Source: an uncultured Opitutales bacterium (GTDB lineage Bacteria > Verrucomicrobiota > Verrucomicrobiia > Opitutales > Intestinicryptomonadaceae). Taken from it: DNA of 6,933 nucleotides. Of this stretch, positions 1-6,577 are shown piece by piece. The DNA is taken from assembly GCA_900552245.1 (NCBI GenBank), contig URYY01000113.1, forward strand, positions 1 to 6,933, read 5' to 3'. The position numbers and the translations under genes are program-made. Within the stretch, counting starts at the first letter, position 1. The number at the start of each line of letters is the position of its first letter. The notes beneath the pieces are model-generated. The model did not search any database and was not told the origin of the DNA. It saw nothing but the letters and a program-made list of their open reading frames with translations.

Positions 1-147
1 GAGGACTTAAAGCGCGAGGATTTGAGCTTTGAAAATCTCTATCAAACTTACAGATTAAAAACCTACGAATCCCTAAAGAATCTGCGGGACGCTCCTTTAA
101 AGCGCCTGCTCTTTTCAGTTGCGGGGCTTGTCTTAAAAGATGTTTAA
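1..147 (+). CDS. C-terminal end of a probable polyprenyl diphosphate synthase (5' end outside the window)
   Basis: The first reading frame is open from the window edge to a TAA at 145-147 and gives the last 48 residues of a protein. The tail is helical and charged: a Tyr/Lys-rich stretch (YQTYRLKTYESLKNL) followed by DAPLKRLLFSVAGLVLKDV. This fits the usual end of trans-isoprenyl diphosphate synthases (geranylgeranyl/farnesyl type), where a helix with spaced Ala/Leu and a short 'L..LP.S..+..L..L...V..R/D' helix close the fold. The catalytic DDxxD motifs would lie upstream and cannot be seen, so the call rests on this C-terminal pattern and on the terpene-cyclase-like gene that follows. The stop overlaps the next start by 8 bases, which suggests translational coupling. 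An unrelated helical protein is possible. Confidence 0.5.
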   Translation, partial: EDLKREDLSFENLYQTYRLKTYESLKNLRDAPLKRLLFSVAGLVLKDV

Positions 148-2671
148 CTCGATTACAGAGGCGCTTTTACATTTTGCGAGCCGCGCGAGATTTGCGCTCG
201 ATAAAGATGCTTTGAATTTGTCGCGCAAATATATTTGCGACTACTTAAACAGCTTGGATTGCAAGACCTTTGACTGCTATTATTCATCCTTTGCGATAAT
301 GTCGGCACAGGCTTTGCGGGCGCAGTGCAGCTTTGATAAAATGCGCACCTTTTTAGGCAAATGCGATATTGCTAGTTTGGATTTGCCGCATGCGGCAAGC
401 CTTGCGCGCTCGCTTAGATTGTTGAATGTAGAAGCCTCGCCAAAGCTAATAGAAAAAGTGAGGTCTTTTGAGCCCTCAAATCCCTACGACATATTTCTAA
501 AACTAGGTGCGCTTGAAGATTGCAAAGTAGATTTGATGGTGGGGGAATACATTAAAAAGTTGCGAGGCTTTAAGTTAGAAGATGCGAGTTTTTCAAACTT
601 AGCAGGTGCTGATTTAGGCGGGGCAAATCCTACTGCGGCCGCCGTAGTTTCCGAATTATTTTTAGAGGGCGGCGCGGACCCCGACGCGCTTGAAGCTCTA
701 AAAAAATTTCAAGAGCCAATAGGGGGCTTTAAGGCGCACAAGGCCGCGACTGCCGCGGACCTGCTGTCAACGGCAAGTGCAGTGTTTGCCCTAAAGCTTT
801 GCGGGCAAAATCCAAAGTTTGGGGTTTCTGAATTTGCGGCTTCACACTGGCTTTGCGACGGCTCTTTTTCGGCGACCGTTCTTGAGCAAAGCGGAGACTG
901 TGAGTATTTATTTTACGGGCTATTGGCGCTAGGGGCGGAATCCGAAAATCCCTACGAAAATCCGGCAAAAAAATCCTCCGAAAAACTGCTCTCTTTAAGA
1001 AGCTGCGACGGAGCTTGGACGGGTGAGCTATCATCGAGCGCAATTTCTACGGCGGTATCGGCCTACGCATTGCATCTGTGCGATAAAAAGAAGTATGAAG
1101 CCGAGATAAGAGGCGCCTTAAAGTGGTTGAAAGACACTGCCCTCGTTGACTTTTCTTGGGGTGATACGCCCGAAAGCCCGGCAAATCCAAGCGCAACAAT
1201 TTTAACTTTATGCGCTTTAAAGCCCTATCGTAATTTACCCGAATTTAAGGAAGTTTTTGACGGCGGAATTTTGAAGCTAAAGGAGCTTTGCGATTTTTCA
1301 AGTCCGCTTAGCTTTGCAAAATCGGTGTTGAAAATTTACGGCAGGGACTTGACCTTTTCTGCTCCCATTCTTGCGATGTGCGCCTCTGTAAATTTGGGAG
1401 ATTTTAAGGGCGGATTATGGCGGTATGTCCCGCGTCTTCTCTTTGAGCTTGCGCTTTTAAGTTCAAAAGTTTTCGGCGCTTTAAACTTGCCTGTCGTAAG
1501 CTACGCAATTCCGGCTCTCGTTTGCGTGGGCTTGGTTAGGGCATTTAAAATAGGCGGGCTTTCAAAAATTTCGGCGCGCTCTTTTGCAGGAAAGCTGCTT
1601 AAAAAAATTGAAGCTATGCAGCCTTCAAGCGGCGGATTTCTAGAGGCGGTTCCGCTAACGGCATTTTGCGCGATATGCTTAAGCGAAAGCGGCCTTGAAG
1701 CTTCGGGAGTCTTTCCGAGGGCGATAAACTTTATTCTTTCAATGCGGCGCTCCGACGGCTCTTTTCCTATAGATGCAAATCTCCAAAATTGGCTTACGAG
1801 CATGAGTGCTTGGGCGCTGGCAGATGATTTGGAAAGTGGAGAGCGTGAGAAGTTAATTTCTACAATATCTTCGCGCAACATAAGAAAGCCCCACCCATTT
1901 ACGGGCGCAAAAGCCGGCGGCTGGGCTTGGATTACCTCAGACGGTGGAGTGCCCGATGCCGACGACACAAGCGCCGCCTTGTGCGCATTGCACAAACTAG
2001 GCGCAAGCGCAAAGCTCGATTGCGTGAAATCGGGTTTAACATGGCTTATGGATTTGCAAAATTCAGACGGCGGCATACCAACCTTTTGCAAGGGGTGGAA
2101 CAAACTTCCATTTGACAGAAGTTGCCCCGATATCTCAGCGCACGCGCACAAGGCCATGCGCCTTTGGGTAAATTCCTTTGAGGGAACTTTCAAACGAAGG
2201 CTCGAAAAGTCCATGCTTGGAATTGAACGCTATCTTAAAAAGAGTCAGGCTGCGGACGGTTCTTGGACTTCGCTTTGGTTTGGCGACCAAGATTGCCCGG
2301 GCGGAGTCGCTCCCGTCTTGGGTACAGCCATAGTCTTGGAGCACTTGGGCAAGTGGGGTAGCGAGCGCGACTTTTGCAGGAAGGCTGCCGGATTTCTAAT
2401 CTCCTCTAGAAACGCAGACTTCGCTTGGGGCGGGGCAAGGGGCGTTAAGAGCAAACACATAATTACAGCCAGAGTAATTAGTGCGCTTTCAAACTACAAA
2501 AAATTTGCAGAAACTCTTGATTTGTCGGCGAATGCTTTGCTAAATTTTAAGGAATCCGAAAGTGAAGCCGTGGGGCTATATTTTGCAAAGCTTTGGTATT
2601 CGGAAAAACTCTACTCTTACATACACAGATTAAGCGCGTTTAAGTCTTTAAAAGATGCCGTCGAAAGATAA
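140..2671 (+). CDS. Squalene-hopene-cyclase-like protein fused to an N-terminal prenyltransferase-beta-like domain
   Basis: The 843 aa product has two alpha/alpha-barrel regions. Residues about 1-270 carry repeat motifs typical of prenyltransferase/squalene oxidase repeats: NPTAAAVV at 163-170, QEPIGGF at 191-197, ADLLSTASAVFAL at 206-218 and CDGSF near 239-243. Residues about 283-843 follow squalene-hopene cyclases in order: DGAWTGELSSSA (290-301), WGDTPESPANPSAT (340-353), DGSFPIDANLQNW (539-551), the class II acid motif DADDT (606-610), QNSDGGIPTFCKGWNKLPFD (640-659) with RS after it, and QAADGSW (703-709). DxDD protonates a polyprenyl substrate to start cyclisation in this family, so a class II terpene cyclase is likely; the substrate is unknown. 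Typical bacterial cyclases are about 630 aa, so the extra length is the N-terminal domain. An in-frame TAA at 134-136 makes ATG 140 the earliest start. No strong ribosome binding site is seen, which fits coupling to the upstream stop. Confidence 0.85.
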   Translation: MFNSITEALLHFASRARFALDKDALNLSRKYICDYLNSLDCKTFDCYYSSFAIMSAQALRAQCSFDKMRTFLGKCDIASLDLPHAASLARSLRLLNVEASPKLIEKVRSFEPSNPYDIFLKLGALEDCKVDLMVGEYIKKLRGFKLEDASFSNLAGADLGGANPTAAAVVSELFLEGGADPDALEALKKFQEPIGGFKAHKAATAADLLSTASAVFALKLCGQNPKFGVSEFAASHWLCDGSFSATVLEQSGDCEYLFYGLLALGAESENPYENPAKKSSEKLLSLRSCDGAWTGELSSSAISTAVSAYALHLCDKKKYEAEIRGALKWLKDTALVDFSWGDTPESPANPSATILTLCALKPYRNLPEFKEVFDGGILKLKELCDFSSPLSFAKSVLKIYGRDLTFSAPILAMCASVNLGDFKGGLWRYVPRLLFELALLSSKVFGALNLPVVSYAIPALVCVGLVRAFKIGGLSKISARSFAGKLLKKIEAMQPSSGGFLEAVPLTAFCAICLSESGLEASGVFPRAINFILSMRRSDGSFPIDANLQNWLTSMSAWALADDLESGEREKLISTISSRNIRKPHPFTGAKAGGWAWITSDGGVPDADDTSAALCALHKLGASAKLDCVKSGLTWLMDLQNSDGGIPTFCKGWNKLPFDRSCPDISAHAHKAMRLWVNSFEGTFKRRLEKSMLGIERYLKKSQAADGSWTSLWFGDQDCPGGVAPVLGTAIVLEHLGKWGSERDFCRKAAGFLISSRNADFAWGGARGVKSKHIITARVISALSNYKKFAETLDLSANALLNFKESESEAVGLYFAKLWYSEKLYSYIHRLSAFKSLKDAVER

Positions 2672-4100
2672 AGTTATAGAATTTGCCTTCACCTTGCTTG
2701 TCGCGGGGTTTTGTCTTGTTATGCTCGTTTGGTGGAGGGCTAGAGATATAGACTTGCCGGGGCCGGCGCTGGCGGGTCGCGACGGCGCGGGCAATAGGTC
2801 TGAAAAAATCCAAACTGTTAAAGTGGGGTCTGATTTTGAGAAATTTTCGGAGCTTACGGAGGCTGAAAAAGCGCAGAAATTTTCGGACTGGCCGCGCTTT
2901 AGAAATAGCGATTTTTCAAACTTGGCAGAGTTTGACGGCGAGCTTGATTTCAACTTAGAAAACTCAAAACTTCTATGGAAGCTAAAGCTCGGCGAAGGCT
3001 ATGCCGCGGCGGTGGTCTGGCAAAATAGAGTCTATATCTTAGACTATGACGAAAAGCTTGAGGCCGATTCTCTGCGCGTATTTTCGCTTGCAGACGGCAG
3101 GGAATTGTGGCGGCGCTACTACAAGCTAAAGATAAGGCGAAACCACGGCAAGTCGCGCACAGTTGCGAGCGTTCAAAATGGTAAAGTGTTAACCTTCGGG
3201 CCTCTGGGGCATTTGATGTGCGCAGACGCCATAAGCGGAGATTTGCTCTGGGCTAAGGATTTGACCGCCGAATTTGGCGCGGAAATTCCGCAGTGGTACG
3301 CGGGGCAATGCCCGCTAATAGACGGCGATTGCGCGGTAATTGGCATCGGCGGCAAGGAGGTCTTGCTTGCGGGCTTTGACTTAAATACGGGAAAGATGCT
3401 CTGGAAAGTCGATAACAGCCTAAAGATAAAAATGTCGCACTCCTCCGTCATGAAAATGGAATTTTTTGGAAAGCCGCAGTACGTCTATTGCGGAATCGGC
3501 GGCATTGTCGGAATCTCGGCGGATAAGGCGGATGCGGGAACTTTGCTTTGGTCTTGCGATACTTGGAGACCGAATGTATTTGCTCCAAGCCCCGTTAAAA
3601 TTTCGGATAGCCAAATATTTCTAACAGCGGGCTACGGTGCGGGTGGGGCTATTCTATCGCTTGCGCAAGACTCGGGTAAATTTAGCGCAAAGATATTAAA
3701 GAGTTGGAAGGCAAAGCAGGGCGCCGCCTGTGAGCAGCAAACACCCATAGTTTTTAAAAACCGCCTTCTTACAATTCTGCCTAAAGACGCCGGCGGCAAC
3801 AATTCTCTGATGGCAGTTTGCGATATTCAAAGCGACTGTAAAATAATTTCGACAAGCCCGCGCGATACCAGATTCGGAATAGGCCCATACATGGCTGTAA
3901 ACGATAAAATTTTAGTTTTGGACGATAACGGCATATTGACAGTCTTGGATATGGAGGGCGATAGCCTTAAAATTTCGAGCCGCAAGAAGGTCTTGCCCGG
4001 GGCGGACTCGTGGGGGCCCATGGCCTTTTCAAGCGGCTTATTGCTATTGCGAGACTCCACTGAGCTTGTGTGCCTTGATTTGAGAAAGCAAAAGAAATGA
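2655..4100 (+). CDS. Membrane-anchored PQQ-like (BamB-like) beta-propeller protein
   Basis: The 481 aa product starts with a short basic segment and one hydrophobic helix (residues about 9-27), followed by WWRAR. It is probably a signal anchor that places the rest in the periplasm. A linker leads to WPRFR (79-83), the usual opening of PQQ-like propellers in this bacterial group. Blade-closing LW pairs preceded by Gly/Asp turns recur at about 108, 152, 199, 250 and 299, and weaker blades follow to the C-terminus, so six to eight blades are expected. Other marks are NHGKSRTV (163-170) and WYAGQCPLIDGD (214-225). I see no vicinal cysteine pair or other quinoprotein dehydrogenase catalytic signature, so a structural or docking role is more likely than an enzyme. 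The start overlaps the cyclase gene by 17 bases and has an in-frame TAA at 2649-2651 just upstream, which fixes the earliest ATG. The exact role is unknown. Confidence 0.8.
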   Translation: MPSKDKVIEFAFTLLVAGFCLVMLVWWRARDIDLPGPALAGRDGAGNRSEKIQTVKVGSDFEKFSELTEAEKAQKFSDWPRFRNSDFSNLAEFDGELDFNLENSKLLWKLKLGEGYAAAVVWQNRVYILDYDEKLEADSLRVFSLADGRELWRRYYKLKIRRNHGKSRTVASVQNGKVLTFGPLGHLMCADAISGDLLWAKDLTAEFGAEIPQWYAGQCPLIDGDCAVIGIGGKEVLLAGFDLNTGKMLWKVDNSLKIKMSHSSVMKMEFFGKPQYVYCGIGGIVGISADKADAGTLLWSCDTWRPNVFAPSPVKISDSQIFLTAGYGAGGAILSLAQDSGKFSAKILKSWKAKQGAACEQQTPIVFKNRLLTILPKDAGGNNSLMAVCDIQSDCKIISTSPRDTRFGIGPYMAVNDKILVLDDNGILTVLDMEGDSLKISSRKKVLPGADSWGPMAFSSGLLLLRDSTELVCLDLRKQKK

Positions 4101-4810
4101 AAAAGTTAAGTTCGCTAGTTATTGCAATATTTGGCATAATCGTTCTCTCTGCCTTCGCGTCCTTTTTAATTCTAAAAAAGCCCATTGATCCGCGGGCATT
4201 CAAAGAGGCTGAGAAAGTCTTAAACTTTGAGGCGGAAGATTTTTATGCGCTCAAAAACGAGATATTTAAGAAATCTTCGCAAGAGCTTGTTTTTAGAGCG
4301 CCCGAGGATATAGAAATCGCGTCTTTTGCCTTTGAGGGCGACAGCGTGTATTTGAGCGACGCCTTTAAAAAGCGCGTCTATAAATTTTCAAAAAAAGGCG
4401 ATATAATCTGGGAGAGCCGCGGCGAGAAGCGCTTTATTATTCCGAACCACAAGTTCCCCTTGAGCCTGTCGCCGGAGGGCGATTTGTGGGTGGCAAATAC
4501 GGGCTTAAAGCGTCTGGAAAACCTAGACAAAAATACGGGCAAGTTTGTAGCCTCTTGGGAACCTGCTAAGGGCTTTGAATTTTTGGGCTGCTGCAACCCT
4601 ATTGCCTTTGCCGCAGTGGGCGGAGGCAGGTTTGTGTGCATGGAAAAGGGAACAAAGAAAATTAAAATGTTCCTGCCATCGGGAGAGTCTAAGGTAATTG
4701 ACGAGCTTTCCGCAAATTGGTCGAATTATGGCGTGAAGTTTGACGCTAAAACCTCGGAGCTTTTCTATTTCGACGGGGTCAAGAATGTGCGACTAAAATT
4801 GGAGGATTGA
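4097..4810 (+). CDS. Membrane-anchored NHL-repeat-like protein with a GCCNP motif
   Basis: The 237 aa product begins MKKLSSLV and has one transmembrane helix at residues about 5-26, then a charged helical linker (27-65). A beta-propeller-like region follows, with NHL-style blades: VYLSDAFKKRVYKFSKKGDI (84-103), a second ending LWVANTGLKRLENLDKNTG (130-148), a third with the GCCNP motif (164-168) continuing to RFVCMEKGTKKIKMFLPSGE (178-197), and a last partial blade. NHL propellers usually bind proteins or ligands rather than catalyse; here the domain is predicted to be periplasmic. Only about four blades are evident, so it is short for a closed six-blade propeller and may pair with another subunit. 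Its ATG shares the ATGA overlap with the stop of the preceding propeller gene, so the two are probably co-translated. Function is unassigned; the family call is from blade pattern and context. Confidence 0.7.
   Translation: MKKLSSLVIAIFGIIVLSAFASFLILKKPIDPRAFKEAEKVLNFEAEDFYALKNEIFKKSSQELVFRAPEDIEIASFAFEGDSVYLSDAFKKRVYKFSKKGDIIWESRGEKRFIIPNHKFPLSLSPEGDLWVANTGLKRLENLDKNTGKFVASWEPAKGFEFLGCCNPIAFAAVGGGRFVCMEKGTKKIKMFLPSGESKVIDELSANWSNYGVKFDAKTSELFYFDGVKNVRLKLED
4801..4805 (+). promoter_or_regulatory. Ribosome binding site for the polyferredoxin gene
   Basis: GGAGG lies 9 bases upstream of the ATG at 4815, inside the last codons of the preceding gene. It is the clearest Shine-Dalgarno sequence in the window. 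Together with an in-frame TAA at 4794-4796 it fixes this start. Confidence 0.8.
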
Positions 4811-4814
4811 ATTT

Positions 4815-5363
4815 ATGGAATCGGACGAGCCAAAAGTGCTTAACAGAAGAAACGCGATAAAGATGATTGTGGTTGGCGCGCTAGGTCTTACGGGGGCGTC
4901 GGCTTGGAAGGCACAGGGCGAAAGTTTCTGGCAGATAGACCCGCAGAAGTGCCAAAAGTGCGGTAGGTGCGAGACCGAGTGTGTGCTGCCAGTGTCAGCC
5001 GTTAAGTGCGTACACCAATTTCAGTCTTGCGGCTACTGCGATTTTTGCAGCGGCTACTACCGCGAGGGCAGAATTGCGCTCGATACCGCCGCCGAGAATT
5101 TGCTCTGCCCGCGCGACGCCTTAAAGCGCAAGTTCATAGAGGAACCCTACTTTGAGTACACCGTTGACGAGGATTTGTGCACGGGTTGCGGCAAGTGCGT
5201 CAAGGGCTGCGCGGATTTCGGCAACGGCTCTCTCATAATGCAGGTCAAGCGCGACTTGTGCGTGAATTGCAACGACTGCGCAATAGCTCGCGTATGCCCC
5301 TCCGACGCCTTTGTGAAAGTTTCCTCGGACAACCCATATCTATTTAAGAAAGCCGTATTCTAA
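4815..5363 (+). CDS. Probable Tat-exported polyferredoxin, NapG/MauM-like, four [4Fe-4S] motifs
   Basis: The 182 aa product opens with a twin-arginine-type signal: NRRNAIK (10-16) then a hydrophobic stretch to about residue 30, implying export in folded, cluster-loaded form. Seventeen cysteines follow. Motifs are C46-x2-C49-x2-C52-x3-C56; C72-x2-C75-x2-C78 with a distant C98-Pro; C122-x2-C125-x2-C128-x3-C132; and C149-x2-C152-x2-C155-x5-C161-Pro. C65 is left over. This four-cluster layout matches the NapG/MauM type of periplasmic electron carrier, which usually relays electrons from a NapH-like membrane protein to a periplasmic partner. A NapH-like gene follows directly with a 1-base overlap (TAATG), supporting a two-subunit module. 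No nitrate reductase or cytochrome genes are present, so the nap symbol is not assigned. Signal peptide cleavage is uncertain; the helix could stay as an anchor. Confidence 0.85.
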   Translation: MESDEPKVLNRRNAIKMIVVGALGLTGASAWKAQGESFWQIDPQKCQKCGRCETECVLPVSAVKCVHQFQSCGYCDFCSGYYREGRIALDTAAENLLCPRDALKRKFIEEPYFEYTVDEDLCTGCGKCVKGCADFGNGSLIMQVKRDLCVNCNDCAIARVCPSDAFVKVSSDNPYLFKKAVF

Positions 5364-6577
5364 TGTTTGAAATTTTTGCACAGGCGAGGTTTCCAAAGCC
5401 GGAATTTACATCGGGCTACGTTTATCCCGACATGGGGCTTGAGACTTGGTATTTCTCGCAGGACTATTTGAAGCTTGGCGTCTATGCGCTCTTAATAGTT
5501 GCGGCGGGCTTTGCGCTTTACAAGATGCGCTCAAAGAAGCTGCTTGCGCTTTTGAGCTTGCTATCGGTCTGCTTGCTTGGATTTTACTGGAAGGGCTGCC
5601 CGTGCCCGATAGGTCTTACACAAAATACGGCGGCCTTTTTATTTTACGAAAATGCGCACTATCCATTCGTGTACTTTGCGATATTTGCGCTGCCAATTAT
5701 CGCGGCTCTATTTTTTGGAAGAATATTTTGCGGAGGGGTATGTCCGCTAGGGGCTTTGCAGGAGTTATTGTTTTTTAAGCGCGTTAAAGTGAATGCAACT
5801 TTGGATTTAACTTTGCGGCTATTGCCCTATTTTGTATTGGCAGTTGCGATAGTCTTTGCAAGTGTTGGCGGGACCTTCTTTGCCTGTGCCTACGATCCTT
5901 TTGTGCCGTTATTTAGGCGGGCGGGGACGCTTCCGCTTGCGGTATTTTGCGGGCTTATGCTAATCTTAAGCGTGTTTATTTCAAGACCCTACTGCAAGTA
6001 TCTCTGTCCGTATTCCGTACTTTTAAAATTTGCGTCCTACTTAAGTTCGCGCAGGGTAAAAATTGCGCCGAAGCGCTGTGTGAACTGCAAACTTTGCGAG
6101 GGTTTGTGCCCGAACGATGCAATAGTAGTTCCTGAGACCGGAAAGATTTTTGAAACTCCAGATGTCGTAAAATCGAGAATCCAAAAGCTTTTAATCTTTT
6201 CGCCCTTCATTATTTTTGGCGGGGCTGTTGCGGGCTGGGCTTTCGGAATAGTAATTTCCGACTATTACCCAACTATGCTTCTATTGCGCGACGTTGAAAG
6301 GGGCGTGTCAAATGTAGATACGGACGCATTTTTAAGTTCTGGAGTTTCCATATCCGACTTGCGGGCGCTTGTGGAGCACACGCGCTGGAAGCTCTATGTG
6401 GGCTTTGCCATAGCGGGCGGGGCACTTGCGGGGCTTTCGCTTATCGAAATTTTAAGGCTTTCGCGGCGCAGGCAAAATAGGGAGTTTGAAGTTGATATGG
6501 GCAAGTGCCTCTGTTGCGGCAGATGCTACGAGGCCTGCCCCGACGAAGTCTTGAGAAAGAAAGGAATTTCAAAATGA
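5363..6577 (+). CDS. Membrane iron-sulfur protein, NapH/NosR-like
   Basis: The 404 aa product has about seven hydrophobic helices, near residues 38-53, 60-75, 101-118, 151-171, 188-206, 275-298 and 344-365. Family marks are GCPCPIG (78-84), CGGVCPLGA (123-131), CAYDPF (175-180) and CKYLCPY (211-217); the CxxxCP pairs are the hallmark of NapH/NosR/CcoG-type membrane proteins. A complete [4Fe-4S] motif follows at C239-x2-C242-x2-C245-x3-C249-Pro, and a second at C382-x2-C385-x2-C388-x3-C392-Pro after the last helix. By analogy with NapH it should pass electrons from the quinol pool or a cytoplasmic donor to the polyferredoxin encoded just upstream. A 45-residue loop (299-343) between the last two helices and the separate C-terminal cluster extend it beyond a minimal NapH of about 290 aa. 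Start ATG overlaps the previous stop by one base; no strong ribosome binding site is visible. Confidence 0.85.
   Translation: MFEIFAQARFPKPEFTSGYVYPDMGLETWYFSQDYLKLGVYALLIVAAGFALYKMRSKKLLALLSLLSVCLLGFYWKGCPCPIGLTQNTAAFLFYENAHYPFVYFAIFALPIIAALFFGRIFCGGVCPLGALQELLFFKRVKVNATLDLTLRLLPYFVLAVAIVFASVGGTFFACAYDPFVPLFRRAGTLPLAVFCGLMLILSVFISRPYCKYLCPYSVLLKFASYLSSRRVKIAPKRCVNCKLCEGLCPNDAIVVPETGKIFETPDVVKSRIQKLLIFSPFIIFGGAVAGWAFGIVISDYYPTMLLLRDVERGVSNVDTDAFLSSGVSISDLRALVEHTRWKLYVGFAIAGGALAGLSLIEILRLSRRRQNREFEVDMGKCLCCGRCYEACPDEVLRKKGISK
6561..6565 (+). promoter_or_regulatory. Ribosome binding site for the terminal two-helix membrane protein gene
   Basis: AAGGA (within AAAGGA) sits 8 bases before the ATG at 6574, inside the end of the NapH-like gene. 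It supports this start for a gene that is otherwise known only from its open frame. Confidence 0.6.

Noticed and set aside
140..950. N-terminal domain as a true protein prenyltransferase beta subunit
   Set aside because: I could not find the zinc ligand pattern (Asp-x-Cys plus a later His) expected for farnesyl or geranylgeranyl transferases, so only fold similarity is claimed.
729..1043. Minus-strand open frame of 104 codons, Arg/Pro rich
   Set aside because: It is antisense to the cyclase-like fusion, with composition typical of a reverse-frame shadow and no supporting context.
697..1607. Runs of seven A (700-706, 967-973, 1601-1607), considered as programmed frameshift or error sites
   Set aside because: The main frame stays open with cyclase motifs on both sides of each run, so no frameshift is needed.
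1501..2214. Minus-strand open frame of 237 codons inside the cyclase-like gene
   Set aside because: It lies wholly antisense to a well-supported coding region, its translation shows no recognisable domain, and it has no neighbours on that strand. It is a shadow of codon bias.
2655..4100. PQQ-dependent dehydrogenase or true BamB
   Set aside because: No vicinal Cys pair or calcium/PQQ-binding signature is seen, and the gene sits with redox and terpene genes, not with outer-membrane assembly genes. The anchor is a membrane helix without a clear lipobox.
5446..5778. Plus-strand 110-codon frame inside the NapH-like gene
   Set aside because: It overlaps a frame with clear CxxxCP motifs and transmembrane helices; the alternative frame has no family signature.
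4815..6577. Assigning napG and napH symbols
   Set aside because: Domain layout matches, but no nitrate reductase subunit is present and the NapH-like protein carries an extra C-terminal part, so the symbols would imply an unsupported function.
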